A stretch of 64,000 nt of DNA from Symbiodinium kawagutii (GCA_009767595.1 VSDK01022210.1:66976-130975), one strand, 5' to 3'; positions 9,960-21,050 are shown, counted from the first letter of the stretch. Program-made: numbers and translations. Notes: generated by a model from the sequence alone, not told the origin.

Positions 9960-10640
9960 AATCTATTTTAGCATTGCTAAATGAAATGGCTAATTGTTAA
10001 GGATAATTCAAACCAGAACTCTTCAACATCTGGATCATGAATTAGCAGTGCGAAATGAATTGGCTAATTGTTAAGGATAATTAACACCAGAAATCTTTAA
10101 CATTTGGATCATGAATCTAGTATTGCTAAATGAATTGCCTAATTGTTCAAAGTAATTTGAAAAAAAAGACCATCAAATGAAAAAAATCTATTTGGGGGGG
10201 GTTATAAAACAATCATTTTATTTAGGGGGTCTCAGGCTTCAAGGCTACCCCCTTTGTGAGATTGATTTGTTTAATTCCCAGATAGTGTTTTAAATTAGGA
10301 ATTGATCAATTGAGGGCTGAGAACTTTTTCGGACATCCAACATCTAGATCATGAATTTTGCATTGCTAAATGAATTGCCTAATTGTTCAAAGTAATTTGA
10401 ACAAAGGACCATCAAATGAAAAAATTCTATTTGGGGGGGGGTTATAAAACAATCATTTTATTTAGGGGGTCTCAGGCTTCAAGGCTACCCCCTTTGTGAG
10501 ATTGATTTGTTTAATTCCCAGATAGTGTTTTAAATTAGGAATTGATCAATTGAGGGCTGAGAACTTTTTCGGACATCCAACATCTCTCTCTCATGAATTT
10601 AGTATTGCTAAATGAATTGCCTAATTGTTGAAAGTAATTT
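9960..10640. repeat. 240-bp recent tandem duplication over an older 80-bp repeat
   Basis: The block at about 10125-10365 recurs almost unchanged at 10365-10605: GTTATAAAACAATCATTTTA begins at exactly 10201 and 10441, a 240-bp period. A shorter repeat containing TTGCTAAATGAATTGCCTAA occurs about five times (about 9970, 10047, 10117, 10357, 10600). The 240-bp unit is this short unit plus about 155 bp with G tracts (GGGGGGGG) and a GGGGGT/ACCCCC pair. Confidence 0.9.
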
Positions 10641-11372
10641 GAAAAAAACAGGACAGGGTTCAGGACATTTTTCCACCAAATTTGGTTGCCCAAAAATTTT
10701 GGACGTACATTCTTTAGGAGGGACTCCTATTCAATTCTCAACATTAGACTAATGCACGAGCAAAGAACAAAAAGAACCTGGTGTTCCTCCAGACCACTAA
10801 ACATGCCCTCCACCAAACCTTGGTTTCATAACGTCTCAGCTGCTCATTGCACTGGTGAACTGTTAAATTTTGCCAACTGACTTCATAAGTTAGAAGAAAT
10901 GAAAGTAACAGCCTCCAAAGTGAACCTCTTAAAGTAACAGTGCACCACTGTAAATTACCAACAATCCCCGACAAACAGCTGATCCCCAACTGGAAAAAAC
11001 TTGTATAATGAATTATGGCCAAACCCCTGGTTAAACATGTTACATCCATTGCTAATTGCAGTTGTAGCCATTATAGAAACTATTGTTTACACTTGCCCAC
11101 CGATAGGCCTGAGAGTTGTTGGAACCCAATTTGTCGAGTCACACTAACCACTTGGTGGACCCTGATAAGTAGGATCCTTCTAAACGTGCAACATGAACCG
11201 CTTGAAGTGGCTAGATCATGCTGTTTGATCATGTTGATTGATGCTGGCTGCTACAGCGCAAACGCCTTGCCTCGTTCTTGCATCGATGCCAAGCACTCAG
11301 AGAATCTGGAGGACAAATGCTCCGAGTAGAAATCCCACATGGTTTTGCCTGCCGTGCCAGAAGTAACTAGCC

Positions 11373-11594
11373 GTGGGCTCAGTCCAAATATGTGGCCGAG
11401 AAACAATGGAAGTTCCAAAGCCATCGGCTATCATGGCTTCTTATAGTTGGACATCACCTACTAGAACGACACTTGTCTATGTTTTCGATAAGCAATGTAA
11501 TGATATTACTGTTCCTTACAGTTGGTTGCAGTTGGTTTTGTTTTCCCTGTCTTGTTTTCAGCTGTCATTGTTGGTTTGTTTCTGCTGTTGTTGA
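11373..11594 (+). CDS. Possible coding segment, hydrophobic C-terminus
   Basis: A 73-codon plus frame reads TMEVPKPSAIMASYSWTSP and then a hydrophobic Leu/Cys-rich end that could be a membrane segment. A second overlapping plus frame is also open. Weak call. Confidence 0.2.
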   Translation: MGSVQICGRETMEVPKPSAIMASYSWTSPTRTTLVYVFDKQCNDITVPYSWLQLVLFSLSCFQLSLLVCFCCC

Positions 11595-11799
11595 TTTAAT
11601 TGTTAAAGGTGTATTGTTGGTAAATTGCACTAACTGATCATTGGTTCTAGACATCAACAGGACTTACACAATCACTGGCAAATTACAATCTAAACTACCC
11701 AGAATATTAATGAACACAGTACCCATTCTACTCATGATTTTGGTACCGTACTTGCCTCCACTGTTATTGTTGCTCTTGTTTGTTCTACATGGTCTACAC

Positions 11800-11990
11800 G
11801 GCTCATGGTTGGTTCTGCTTGGACATCTGGAGGACCAATGGCGCCAAGGGGGAAGGGGAGCACCTGAGGTGCAGCAAGCTGCTAGTGAAGGCAGCTAGAT
11901 CTGGTTGAACCAACGAGTTCCATTGCTTGAACCAACGGGTTGCACCAACAGCACAAGTGGCTGGGGGAATTTCAGTCTGATCATTGACGT
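11800..11990. other. GC-rich island, possible exon
   Basis: The plus frame gives GHLEDQWRQGGRGAPEVQQ before a TAG at 11896. Downstream is an imperfect repeat of AACCAACGRGTT (11908, 11932). No splice sites can be fixed. Confidence 0.25.
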
Positions 11991-12689
11991 GGCTCAAGGT
12001 GCTTTAGTGGATGATGGCACATGATGGTATTGCTTGGTATTAGCATAGGTGGGTGATGATTGACGGCAAGGAACCAATCTACACTATGCCCAGTGCTACC
12101 ATGAAGTACAATCTCTTGTCATTGACGAGCACTAAAAGAGCGCTAGACGACAGGATGTTCTTTCCTTAGGTAGCAACATGCCATTAAGTGGCTCATAGCT
12201 GGCTTAAGATGGTTCACAATTGTCAACATGATGATCAAAGCTCTCAATGAAATAGTGACGAGTTGTGCACAGTAATGGTTTGAATTCGCGGAATTGTGAT
12301 GGTTCTACACTGGTCTTATCATGGGTTAATCATACTTTTATCACGATGAGATGCGGGTTGAGCGCATGTGGTTGATAATGGTTGGGCATTAGTTGCCCAT
12401 GTCTGATGATGAATGTTTAGTAATGGCTACCGATGGCCAATGAATGATAAGTCGATGACATGTGACTCTGTCCATCCACGGTGATGCAATGGTGATTTAT
12501 CTGATGCCGAAAGGGTGTCAACTACTCTCAATCATCCTGAATCACACCTTGTGACTTCACATCGCAAACACTTCACTGCAACGTTGCAAGTTCAGTCATC
12601 TGCTCTGTAGGAAATTTGGCCGCTCTCTGGATCGATCGTGCATAGTTGTTCATCATCAACATTCTCTGAACCACGACTTTTTTTTACTT

Positions 12690-13000
12690 TTGTTGCTCAA
12701 GGTGAAAGGTCGCACAGTGCTGCCGTTGGCAGCAAACTCCAAGTCTAATGCCTTGATTGCACGCTCCTTGTCACGAAGCAACTTGATTGCTCTCTCCTTC
12801 GCACATGGGTGGCGCCTGTGGTCCCTTTTTGTCTTTTTTGCTCGTCAACGTCATCGTAGGGCTCAGCGAAAAAGTCCTCCCATAGGTGTGCTTCCTCCTT
12901 TACGCAGTCCGATCCCGTGTCCTTTGGCTTGGAGTCATCGCTCACATTCGTCACCTGTACATTTGTCATTGTCTGAACCATGGCTGAACCACTATCTAAA
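12690..13000 (-). pseudogene. Charged coding segment with apparent frameshift
   Basis: The minus strand reads an acidic stretch (VKEEAHLWEDFFAEPYDDVD) that shifts near 12800 to a second frame with CAKERAIKLLRDKERAIKAL and DLEFAANGSTVRPF. The second stretch carries two ERAIK repeats and looks like an amphipathic or coiled-coil helix. Neither frame alone holds the whole, so either a frameshift or an unseen intron separates them. No family is recognised. Confidence 0.4.
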
Positions 13001-13393
13001 CATGATCCAAACAATATCTGGTTGTTGGTTGCAACCAATTCCAAAAATATTGATTAAACATATTAATCCCCAGGTCTGGTTGAAACAAGAATATACGAGA
13101 AGCCAACAGCTGGCCTATTGTTAACCAACAATAAACCCCTTGCTCAAAAGAAAACCGCACAGTTGACCATAGAAACCAGCTATCATTGGTCATTGTGCCC
13201 CATAGTTAGCCACTATCAACTATATAGTTGACCATGGAAATCACTACTACACAACCATATTTGAGACTATTTACCACGACTATCCAATATTCACCAAATC
13301 AACCACTATGTTATGAGCCACATAGCGAACCATACAGAATCAAGGTTACCCCCTTGGTCGCGTCGCATCGGTCGCACCTGTTTCCTGCTGCAC

Positions 13394-13404
13394 NNNNNNN
13401 NNNN
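13394..13404. other. Assembly gap (11 N)
   Basis: Undetermined bases lie inside a GC-rich island (about 13345-13450) that is flanked by CCA-rich DNA on the left and TGG-rich DNA on the right. Any exon here is interrupted by the gap. Confidence 1.
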
Positions 13405-14074
13405 GCGGCACCTGGTGTGCGGCGGGTGATGCTTGAGAAAGCTGACGAACGGTGAAGTGGTCAACAGTCAATGATGATTTATGATGGTCTGTGGTGGTGT
13501 ATGGTGGTTCAAGACGATTAGTGGTGGTTAATGGTGGTTATGGTCCTTAATGGTGCTTACTGGTGAAGTTGTCAATTGATCCTTGACCATTGATGCCTTA
13601 TGGTGATTAATCAGCCATTGATGAGGATGGTCAATGATCGATCTATGGTTATAGATGGTTTGTGATTTAAGATTTATTAATGTTGGCGAATAATGATTGA
13701 TGATGGTTGATGGTGGTGCATTGGTTCAAGCCCATTAGCGAGTATGGTTGGATTCAACATTCACAATTACCCAATCATTCATTCACCGCTTATTGTTTGT
13801 TCCTGTCCGCCTACTTGGATGTGCACCCCCACTTGGTAAGTGGTCACTAGCCATGGTTTCTAGGGGTTATAAGCTACCTTAAAGGGCTTATAACCATGGT
13901 AGGACAGGCTCAAAGGCACTTAGCAGTTGGGGGGGCCCACCTTGCAGGCCCAACGAAACTATCAACGCCCACCGTCAGCAGCCTTCCATGGTGACCATCT
14001 GTATGGGCCTCATGCTTCACCCTCGTCGTTCATGATTCACAATACATCACTACTCATTTCGACTTCACCATTAT

Positions 14075-14186
14075 GGCGATGGGTCAATATTAACCAACCA
14101 ACTAATGGAGAATTTACCAACAATTTCATAGGGAAAAACATGGTTTATGATGGGGAACCAGGGGTACGGGGTTTTGACTCACAGCC
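14075..14186 (-). mobile_element. Family C inverted-repeat element
   Basis: On the minus strand it starts GGCTGTGAGTCAAAACCCC, then TACCCCTGGTTCCCCATCAT, and ends TTAATATTGACCCATCGCC. These match the copies at 40911 and 41085. The minus strand carries GTGAGT at the 5' end. CTTCACCATTAT occurs on both sides (14064-14075 and about 14191-14202), a possible target duplication. Confidence 0.8.
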
Positions 14187-14584
14187 ATTTCTACTTCACC
14201 ATTATCTTTTGAGCAAAAGATAACTATTTCTAAGAAACCATCATCATGGATCTTACATCATTCAGAATCATTACCTTCTGAAACAATGGTGTAAAATCAT
14301 CATTCGTTCTTAGAAACAGTGACAACCATAGTGGTTTCCCCAGCTAATCACTGCTTGTTTCATGTTGGCCCCTCCACCACAGCACGACGCAGGCTCCAAC
14401 CACGTTCGACCTCCGCTTCGGGGCAACTTGGCTGCTTTCACCTGGCGTTGACGGGTCGTTGGGAAAAATGCGACTGGTTTGTTTGGTTGTTAGTGATCTG
14501 GTTGGTGGTTGAACCACCCATGGTGAACTAGTGGTTAATAAAGGTTATATATGGTAATGAATAATGGTTGATTATGATCATTAA

Positions 14585-14688
14585 CTGGTTGGTGGTTGAA
14601 CCACCCCAATGACAGATATGTATTAGTCAATCAACCACTTGTTAATAACTTCTATCAAAAATAGAAAATGTTTCACACCATCAAACAG
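14585..14688. mobile_element. Family A inverted-repeat element, diverged
   Basis: The left end is CTGGTTGGTGGTTGAACC, the interior TATTAGTCAATCAACC and AAAAATAGAAAATG, and the right end CACACCATCAAACAG. Order and spacing match family A. Confidence 0.65.
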
Positions 14689-14878
14689 TGATGTTTGATA
14701 CATGGTGATATTGAGTGGTCGGTGGATTGAAAAAATGAGTCACTACAAGTTCATTTCGAATTGCACACATATTTCATTACTGTGAAATAAACTATGGGTA
14801 CATCAGTATGTATATAATGTTGGTTGGTTGTGAGTGCTGTTTGTTGATTATTATAATTATGATGTTCATTATGAATTA

Positions 14879-14941
14879 TGATGATGGTGATGAAGATGAT
14901 GATGATGATGGTGATGATGATGATGATGATGATGATGATGG
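14879..14941. repeat. (GAT)n microsatellite
   Basis: A GAT/GGT/GAA trinucleotide tract. The poly-Asp frame across it is not called as a gene. Confidence 0.9.
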
Positions 14942-15498
14942 TCATTGTTTCTGTTGGCGACTCGCTGCTCTGGCAGCCATCGCTATCAAACATAAAAACT
15001 ATTGGCATGTGACTAAGGATGGGCCAGGATGGTTACATAACCGGTGTATTTACTGTAATCGAAACGCTATAGTAACAGCAATCATTCTTATCAAATGACA
15101 ACACTGTTGGCAAACAAATAGTCACGGCTACATCGGCAATTTGATTGCTATGATTATATGATTAATCTTGGTTGAACATCACTACACATGAGTCTCTATG
15201 CATATGATGAAGGAGTATTATACTGAAAATGCATGACATTACTACACATGTAAAACAAATAACTTTCCAATACCAACCGGTATCAAACACTTAAACACGA
15301 GTATTCAACATGCGCCAAAGGATGTGCACATATAAGAATAGATGAATATTTAAATAATATAAATATATATATATTTAACATTGATACCTATATATAAATG
15401 TAAATGTAAATATCAAGGTATATGAAAGTTGAATTGGTAATGCTTGGCATTCCTTGATCACTATCGTTCAAATACTCTGATGATTAAAAACAACATTT

Positions 15499-15699
15499 TT
15501 GGTTTTTGAAAAATATAAAACTGGCACTATGATAGTATGCCTCACAACCAGTGTTGATCTTGATGAACCCGTATTTTGTTGCATCGATATCACTGGGTAT
15601 TTGAGCGTTGGTGGACATTGCGAGACAAAACTGGACATTAAAAAAAATATCATTGTAAATATTTCTCTAGCAATCATTTTGAAACATCAATACTTTTGA
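15499..15699 (+). CDS. Coding-like ORF, product unknown
   Basis: A 66-codon plus frame includes TTSVDLDEPVFCCIDITGYL and GGHCETKLDIKK and ends at TGA. It has three Cys and balanced composition in otherwise AT-rich DNA. No ATG fits well at its start, so it would be an internal or last exon. Confidence 0.35.
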   Translation: MVFEKYKTGTMIVCLTTSVDLDEPVFCCIDITGYLSVGGHCETKLDIKKNIIVNISLAIILKHQYF

Positions 15700-15813
15700 G
15701 CGCGCGCCATGATGGTGGTATTGGTAACATACCCAAACCAGAATCACAATCTGGCACCAAAACAGGAGCCATGGTCAAATCACATCTCCTAGCAGGTGCA
15801 AGCCATAGTTGGC

Positions 15814-16060
15814 TGTGGGTTGAATCCCGGTCCTGGCTGTCCACATCCCATAAACGACCAGGAATTCACTAGTCAAACTGTTGGATTGATTTTCTTCCCA
15901 TGTTCACTTACCATGACTGGGATTACTATCTATTCTGGTCACCACTTGGTAAATGAATCCCAGTCATGGCTTGGCAAAACCAGTGGCAAAACGAGCAAAT
16001 TATCCCAGTCATGGCTTGGCAATCCCAGTCATGGCTTGGCATAAAACCAATTGAATCCAG
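15814..16060 (+). mobile_element. Family C-like intron candidate (C2)
   Basis: The 5' flank ends AGTTGGCT|GTGGGTTGAATCCC, the same end as at 16714 (GTGGCT|GTGGGTTCAAACCC). Interiors of the two also align (CACTAGTC.AACTGTTGGAT). A possible acceptor is TTGAATCCAG at 16060. Inside, a 20-bp unit CCCAGTCATGGCTTGGCAA is repeated three times (about 15959, 16002, 16022). The flanking short plus frames join in phase but are too short to be sure. Confidence 0.45.
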
Positions 16061-16235
16061 TTGCCTCCTGGATCCTCCAGGTCACATCTGGTCGCTGTGG
16101 TGTCCGCTGCGCCTTCTCGAAACTGAAGAGTTGAGGTCTCAGTGACGCGGTCGAAGCACGGTTGGTGGGAAAGCGACCAGGTGCCCTGGTTCGGTGGTAA
16201 CGAGTCGGTAACGAGTCACCACCATGGTGTTGCAA
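16061..16235. other. GC-rich island, probable exon, strand uncertain
   Basis: The minus frame reads RAPGRFPTNRASTASLRPQ then LFSFEKAQRTPQRPDVTW. A plus frame joined to 15771-15813 gives LLDPPGHIWSLWCPLRLLE before TGA. Both are plausible, and the island is exon-like by composition. Confidence 0.35.
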
Positions 16236-16604
16236 CCAAGGAGTATTCGTATAAGCGCATGGTAGCTATTCTTAGTTGGTGACTGGTGTTTTTTCTAGTG
16301 AGTATCTGCCATAGCTGGGTAGCAACCAGTATAGCAGGAACCATAGTGGTTATGAGTTGGTCGCTGTGTTTTGGATGATTATTAGCCATAGCTGGTTGGT
16401 TGCCATGGTGGCCCACCATGTAGCAATGGCTAATATCATAGAAACAGTAGCTATCTGGTGACCAATCAGCGGTTGTAAGCATGGTGATGGTCATTAATTG
16501 TAATTGTTTAATTAACTCATTAAACCCTTACCGGTACATACCAGTATAGTGTCGGTTGGTAATGTCGATTTAATGGTTGTGTGGCACCACATTAGAAACT
16601 AAAT

Positions 16605-16713
16605 TTGTTTGTGCGTCAAAGAATGGTCATGGTTTACCATACAAACCCGAAAAAAACTATCCCAAAGTTTGCCACTGAGCTCACCGAAATGAACTGGGTG
16701 AAAGCATGTGGCT
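16605..16713 (+). CDS. Exon candidate ending at a family C2 element
   Basis: The plus frame contains YHTNPKKTIPKFATELTEMN then WVKACG and ends at GTGGCT|GTGGGTTCAAACC, the start of a C2 element. The coincidence of frame quality with the element boundary supports a 5' splice site at 16713/16714. Product unknown. Confidence 0.4.
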
Positions 16714-16919
16714 GTGGGTTCAAACCCTGTAACGCTGGCTGCTCACCCCAAATGACACTAGTCGCACTGTTGGGATATTCATTTTTTGGATCACCCAAAA
16801 GCAGCAATCAACAGCACCCATCTTTTTTGTACCTATGGTCATGTAAAAATCCATCCCTGAACCACCCAAAGGCCAAAAAGCACTAAAAACACCCAGCTAT
16901 TTCCACTGGTGGTTCAACC

Positions 16920-17385
16920 AACTGGTGCTGATCCCAACTGCTACTGGTGCCCAGCAGTGGCGATCAGCAATTCGAAATGATGCTGATCACCAATTGCCGT
17001 TGAACCGTTGTTGGCTGCTGTTTCCTATTATGAACCATTGGTATAACCACTATAAAAATCATGGCCAACCAGTATCAACCATGATCAATTGACCCTAGTA
17101 ACCATTACTGACCATGTTTACAACCTTCCTCAACTGCTAGTAAACCATGATTCATTAACCCTTAGTTGTTACTTGGCTATTACGAACCATTACTGGCCAT
17201 GATCAACCAATACCAACCATTATCAACCATTTTTTCAGCGCCATCAATTCCAGATCCTCTTATCAATCATTATTTACCCTGAGAGGTACCATAGTTTTCA
17301 TCAACCATTCCCCACCATTATCAATCATTATTATTAACCATTTAGTAACCATTTTGTTACGAACCTTTCTCAACCCTTCGAAAAC
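16920..17385. other. CCA-rich low-complexity DNA
   Basis: The plus strand is dominated by AACCATTA/CAACCAT words. It precedes, in plus coordinates, the GC-rich exon at 17389-17521. No gene is supported. Confidence 0.6.
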
Positions 17386-17388
17386 CAC

Positions 17389-17521
17389 CAGCTGGCCACG
17401 GCTCGCCACGGTGATGCGCTCGAGGGGCCGGTGCTGGTGGCACTGGCGCAGCTCCTCCGCCCCCGCGTCGTCCAGCAGCAGCTCGGCCACGGGGCGACGC
17501 TGCACGGCGCTCTTCCAGGGC
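17389..17521 (-). CDS. GC-rich exon, helical protein segment
   Basis: The minus frame reads SAVQRRPVAELLLDDAGAEE then LRQCHQHRPLERITVASRG. The predicted donor is CCAGCTG|GTGGTTTTCGAAG, where the intron begins with a family A-like end. The predicted acceptor is CCGGTGAG|GCCC. This gives a 133-nt exon, ending in phase 0. The peptide has alternating charged and aliphatic residues. No family can be named with confidence. Confidence 0.6.
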
Positions 17522-17559
17522 CTCACCGGTGAGGCGCCGTGGGGCCCGGGGAACTCACC

Positions 17560-17660
17560 AGGGGACCCACCCAAGGGACCACCCCAAAACCAAGGGCCAC
17601 CCCAAGGGACCACCCCAGGGACCAGCCCTTGGACCCTTAGCACCAAGCACCCCTTGGACC
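17560..17660. repeat. Short GC-rich minisatellite
   Basis: About six degenerate copies of CCAAGGGACCACCCC-like units lie directly beside the exon at 17389-17521. The Gly/Pro-rich frames through it are considered repeat-derived. Confidence 0.75.
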
Positions 17661-17725
17661 CCTAGCAACATGTGAAAACGTCAATGTGTCAGCTGAACTC
17701 GTCATTCTAAGTTCATTGGGAACTG

Positions 17726-17992
17726 TTAGTAGTAGCTCCTCGGTGAGGCAGGCTGGGGCTCAGGCGTTTCGTTCAAGGACTGCTGAAAGAAGTGAAACAA
17801 CTTCCATGTGTAGACCTCGTGCGGCGTGAAGGCGATTTCCGGGCCCACTCTTGTGGATTTTTCAGCAGCTGCATCTGAGTGACATACATACTTCGTGGTC
17901 AATTTATGAAGAACAAATTGATGGATACTGGATCTAATGGATAGGATCGGAAACAAAAAGTTTTGATAAATCAGCAAGTTTTCGAGTATCAA
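17726..17992 (-). CDS. Coding-like frame, product unknown
   Basis: The minus frame ends at a stop at 17726. The last 50 codons are strong (CHSDAAAEKSTRVGPEIAFT, HEVYTWKLFHFFQQSLNE, PEPQPASPRS). It lies upstream of the 17389-17521 exon on the same strand, so both could belong to one gene. Splice sites between them are not evident. Confidence 0.45.
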   Translation of the reverse strand: MILENLLIYQNFLFPILSIRSSIHQFVLHKLTTKYVCHSDAAAEKSTRVGPEIAFTPHEVYTWKLFHFFQQSLNETPEPQPASPRSYY

Positions 17993-18339
17993 CTCGAAGT
18001 CTTGCCAGTTGATTCCCAGTTGATTGCCGGTTATTGATTTCCATCAAGTGGTTTTGCCTTCTTGGCTCTAACTTTTGCTTACCATCATGAACATGCAGGC
18101 ATGACCCAATGAGATACCCCTCTCCAAGACTCTAATGGGAGTTAAACCATTGGGATCAAGCAATTGCCAGTGATAATTTGTCAATGGAATATTTCTTAGA
18201 TTCGAGAAATTAGGAGCTTTACCCTCCATGGTTCACAATCATGATTGGCGCACTGTGCAGAATGTCAAGCAAAAATATCAAAGCCACTAGTAACTTTAAG
18301 AGTCAACGTACACATGTAGATCCTTGAAATAGAAGAATC

Positions 18340-19150
18340 ACTGAATCTCAACATGAAATCATTCCAACCAGTTTGGGACACCTAAAGCTCTTTGTTTGAG
18401 GCCAGCCGAGCGCCAGGGATAGCCTGCTACGATCAACCAGCAATAGCAACGATACTGAACTACTCACACGCAGGCTGCCGCTAAAACACGGCGTCATAGG
18501 CGGCGTAGGTGGCAAAGTCCGTGAAATGGTCTGGCGAATCAAACCTGTGGAGCGGACTGAGGATCTAAACAACCTGCAAACCGGTTGATGAATGATAAAC
18601 AGGTACTGTACTCAATCATGATGAATAATTAATGACTTATACTAACTTGTACAATCATGGTGAATAATGATCAGTTGAAGGCAATGACTTTTATAATCAA
18701 GGCGAATGGATGGTGAATTAGTGCTGAATTACCAGGACGCACACACACACAGAGATTCAGAGCTCGACCCTCCCGGTGGAATACCCGTTTCCGAACAGAA
18801 AGGATAGCTACTTTGGTTGGGTCAAGCTGTTAATTTCCGGGAGGGGGATCGCTGATCAACAAAAATGAGTGCTCATGTTAAATGGATGGACAACGAACTG
18901 ATAGTAATTTCTATCAATGTTTACTTCACCAATAAGTGCTTATTGATTAGTTGATCAGTGATGCGTACTTCATTTCAACCAGTTGTTGGGTCTCGATGAA
19001 TGACGCGTGGTTCCTCATGATGCTAAACTCATGATGACTGCTGACTATGAATGGTTCTCTATGGTTGGGAACTAAAGGTGTTCTTGACCACGTTGCCACT
19101 GGCAATAATAGACAGGCAATGTCAAGCATTAGAAGCGAAGAATGAGCAGT
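18340..19150. other. No supportable gene
   Basis: The stretch holds a weak Ser/Leu-rich minus frame (18348-18572) and a spaced 9-bp inverted repeat CCCTCCCGG (about 18769) / CCGGGAGGG (about 18838). The rest is low-complexity TGG/TGA-rich DNA. Confidence 0.4.
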
Positions 19151-19156
19151 TACACA

Positions 19157-19519
19157 CTAGGGTGAAAAACAAGTACAAAGTAATTCATGGTTGGGAATAA
19201 GAATGGTTCCCAATCTTTCATAGTTTTCTAGCTGGTAGCTAGTGGTTATCATGTTTAGTGATGGCTCTTCTGAGTAAACTGTCACTTGTGCATGGTGTAT
19301 ATTGGGGTTTAAATGATGATAATTGCGCACATGTCTGTGTAAAAATCCCGGAGTGGATTCCCAACAAGCATCACAGTCTTCAGAACTAGGGCAAGTGATG
19401 CCACCCGCATTGCACACTAACAAGGGATCTTCATATGGATGTCCCTCCAAAGCAGCATGCCAACATTTGACGTAATTGATGCTGCCATGGACTGAAATGT
19501 TCCAAGCTGTCGAACACAT
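19157..19519 (-). CDS. Cys/His-rich ORF, 120 codons, product unknown
   Basis: The minus frame starts at ATG (19519) and ends at 19157. It contains KCWHAALEGHPYEDPLLVC, GGITCPSSEDCDACWES and PGFLHRHVRNYHH. Eight or so Cys and many His suggest a metal-binding or disulfide-rich segment, but no named zinc-finger spacing is met. It is one of the better candidates because its residue mix differs from the repeat words around it. Confidence 0.45.
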   Translation of the reverse strand: MCSTAWNISVHGSINYVKCWHAALEGHPYEDPLLVCNAGGITCPSSEDCDACWESTPGFLHRHVRNYHHLNPNIHHAQVTVYSEEPSLNMITTSYQLENYERLGTILIPNHELLCTCFSP

Positions 19520-19937
19520 GTTGGCATGATGGCTTATGCTGAACTACCGCCATCAACTAATCCAATGTGCACTATTAGGAGGGGTTGACAACGACATGAT
19601 TCTCGAGATGCGTGAGACTATTGTGTTTGGTGCTGAGTTTTTGATCATTCTATTTTCAACCCTGCAGTCATTATCAAACACAAGAGTCATCTATATGGAA
19701 ATAGATCATTAAACAAATACAGATTAAATACACATGTATATGCACAAAATTGCATGTACATTCATATTTCTAGAGGTATATATGATCTAGCGATCTTTTT
19801 GAGTGCAGAAAGGACACAAACACATAAATGCCAGTACGCACACAAACAGACATTGACATGGACCTGCAAACATTCACACTTATTTGTGTATGCTATTTAA
19901 AAATATTTTTGTTCAAAAAAATACGAAAATATATTTG

Positions 19938-19964
19938 TATATATTATATATATATATATATAAC
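19938..19964. repeat. (AT)n microsatellite
   Basis: An uninterrupted TA/AT run. Confidence 0.9.
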
Positions 19965-20071
19965 AAAATAAATATACATATATAGAGACTTTCTTTGAGA
20001 TGAGTGCGTATCTTGGTGTACGAAATGGGATTTGCACTTAAACTATGTAAAGCAATGCCATCACGTTCCTG

Positions 20072-20173
20072 CTGCCAGCCTCTCTCGAGCAGCATTGCCA
20101 TGATTCTTGGATGCGGAGATGGATGGAGATTGCACGGCCCGTGGCCGGGGACAAGAAAAGGATCAGTGCCTAT
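20072..20173 (-). CDS. Exon candidate directly after a family C element
   Basis: The minus frame reads IGTDPFLVPGHGPCNLHPS then PHPRIMAMLLERGWQQER. The upstream boundary is CCATTGCCAG|ATAGGC, the terminal CCAG of a family C element (20174 onward). The same arrangement occurs at 29066/29067. The downstream end is uncertain (candidate donor GGAAC|GTGATGG). Product unknown. Confidence 0.45.
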
Positions 20174-20262
20174 CTGGCAATGGATCAATATTAACCAACC
20201 AATTTCATGGGAATAATAACTAACAAACCATAGGGAAAACAAGCTGGTTAATGATGGGGAAG
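20174..20262 (-). mobile_element. Family C element, one arm eroded
   Basis: The plus-strand left end is CTGGCAATGGATCAATATT followed by AACCAACCAATTTCATGGGA. The far end degenerates after AATGATGGGGAAGC. On the minus strand it ends in CCAG next to an exon-like frame. Confidence 0.65.
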
Positions 20263-20476
20263 CTATCTCTCTGGGCGTTTTATGCCATGTTTTGCCAACA
20301 TGTCAACGTGAGCAATCCACTCCCACTCGTGCCATGCCAACATTTCAACGTGTCTATATACTCCTGCCACAAGGAACTGGACACCGAAAACAAACGGCCA
20401 ATCTATTGAAATGGAGGTAGCACCCGTTCCTCTCGATCAAAATGCCTTCACTTGCGTGAAACTTGCGTGAAAGGAA

Positions 20477-20755
20477 CTAGCAAACCAAAGGATCAACAAA
20501 CAAAACAGTACTCGGTCCCACTGAAGAGTCACCTGGAGGGCAAGGAGTGTCGATAAACCCCATGGTAATGGATGTCGATTGGTCACCTATTGCTGATGCC
20601 CGAGCTTGACATAGAATCACGTGGCTCAGGGAGGAAAAATATTTGGCGAACCTATGCTGAACCAACCTCAAGTGGCTTTCCCTAGGCCACCTTTCATTGG
20701 ACTCGTTTGGTTCATGGGAGCCGTTCATTGTGCCTCCGGCCACGGATGAATTCAC
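20477..20755 (-). CDS. Coding-like ORF, about 92 codons, product unknown
   Basis: The minus frame includes HEPNESNERWPRESHLRLV, QHRFAKYFSSLSHVILCQA and GDQSTSITMGFIDTPCPP and ends with a stop at 20477. It has no ATG at its start, so it would be an internal or terminal exon. No family is recognised. Confidence 0.4.
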   Translation of the reverse strand: MNSSVAGGTMNGSHEPNESNERWPRESHLRLVQHRFAKYFSSLSHVILCQARASAIGDQSTSITMGFIDTPCPPGDSSVGPSTVLFVDPLVC

Positions 20756-20929
20756 CTATGAAGGCCACCGAGCATTTGGTTAGAACCCTCCTTCTTGGTA
20801 GCTCCTTGGCTCTTACAGGTTCTTCAAGCGCTACATGCATACCCTTGGCTCCTGGCCTCGTACCAACCAGCATCACAATGTCCAAGAATGATATCCACCA
20901 GCCGCAACCATGGTCTCAAACAGCACCAC

Positions 20930-21050
20930 CCCTCCCACGTCATCGCCAGGCTGCTCCAAAAAGCTGGCCGAAGCTCTGAAGCTCAGACTCCGCGAAACCC
21001 TAAGGGGCAAACTACTCCGCGGCTGGCTGGAGACATTAGCAAAGTTGCAA
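20930..21050 (+). CDS. Helical exon-like frame, product unknown
   Basis: The plus frame reads CSKKLAEALKLRLRETLRG then KLLRGWLETLAKLQPAI, a strongly amphipathic basic helix. It sits in a GC-richer patch and is followed by TTGCAACCAGC, which resembles element-end sequence. Exact splice sites are not fixed. Confidence 0.45.

Noticed and set aside
11989-11998. Second spliced-leader relic (TGGCTCAAG)
   Set aside because: Only 9 bases match and no long intronless frame follows. A 9-mer is expected by chance about once in every two windows of this size.
16714-16735. tRNA-like B box (GGGTTCAAACCC) in family C2 ends
   Set aside because: No anticodon arm or acceptor stem can be drawn around it. The sequence is explained as an inverted-repeat arm.
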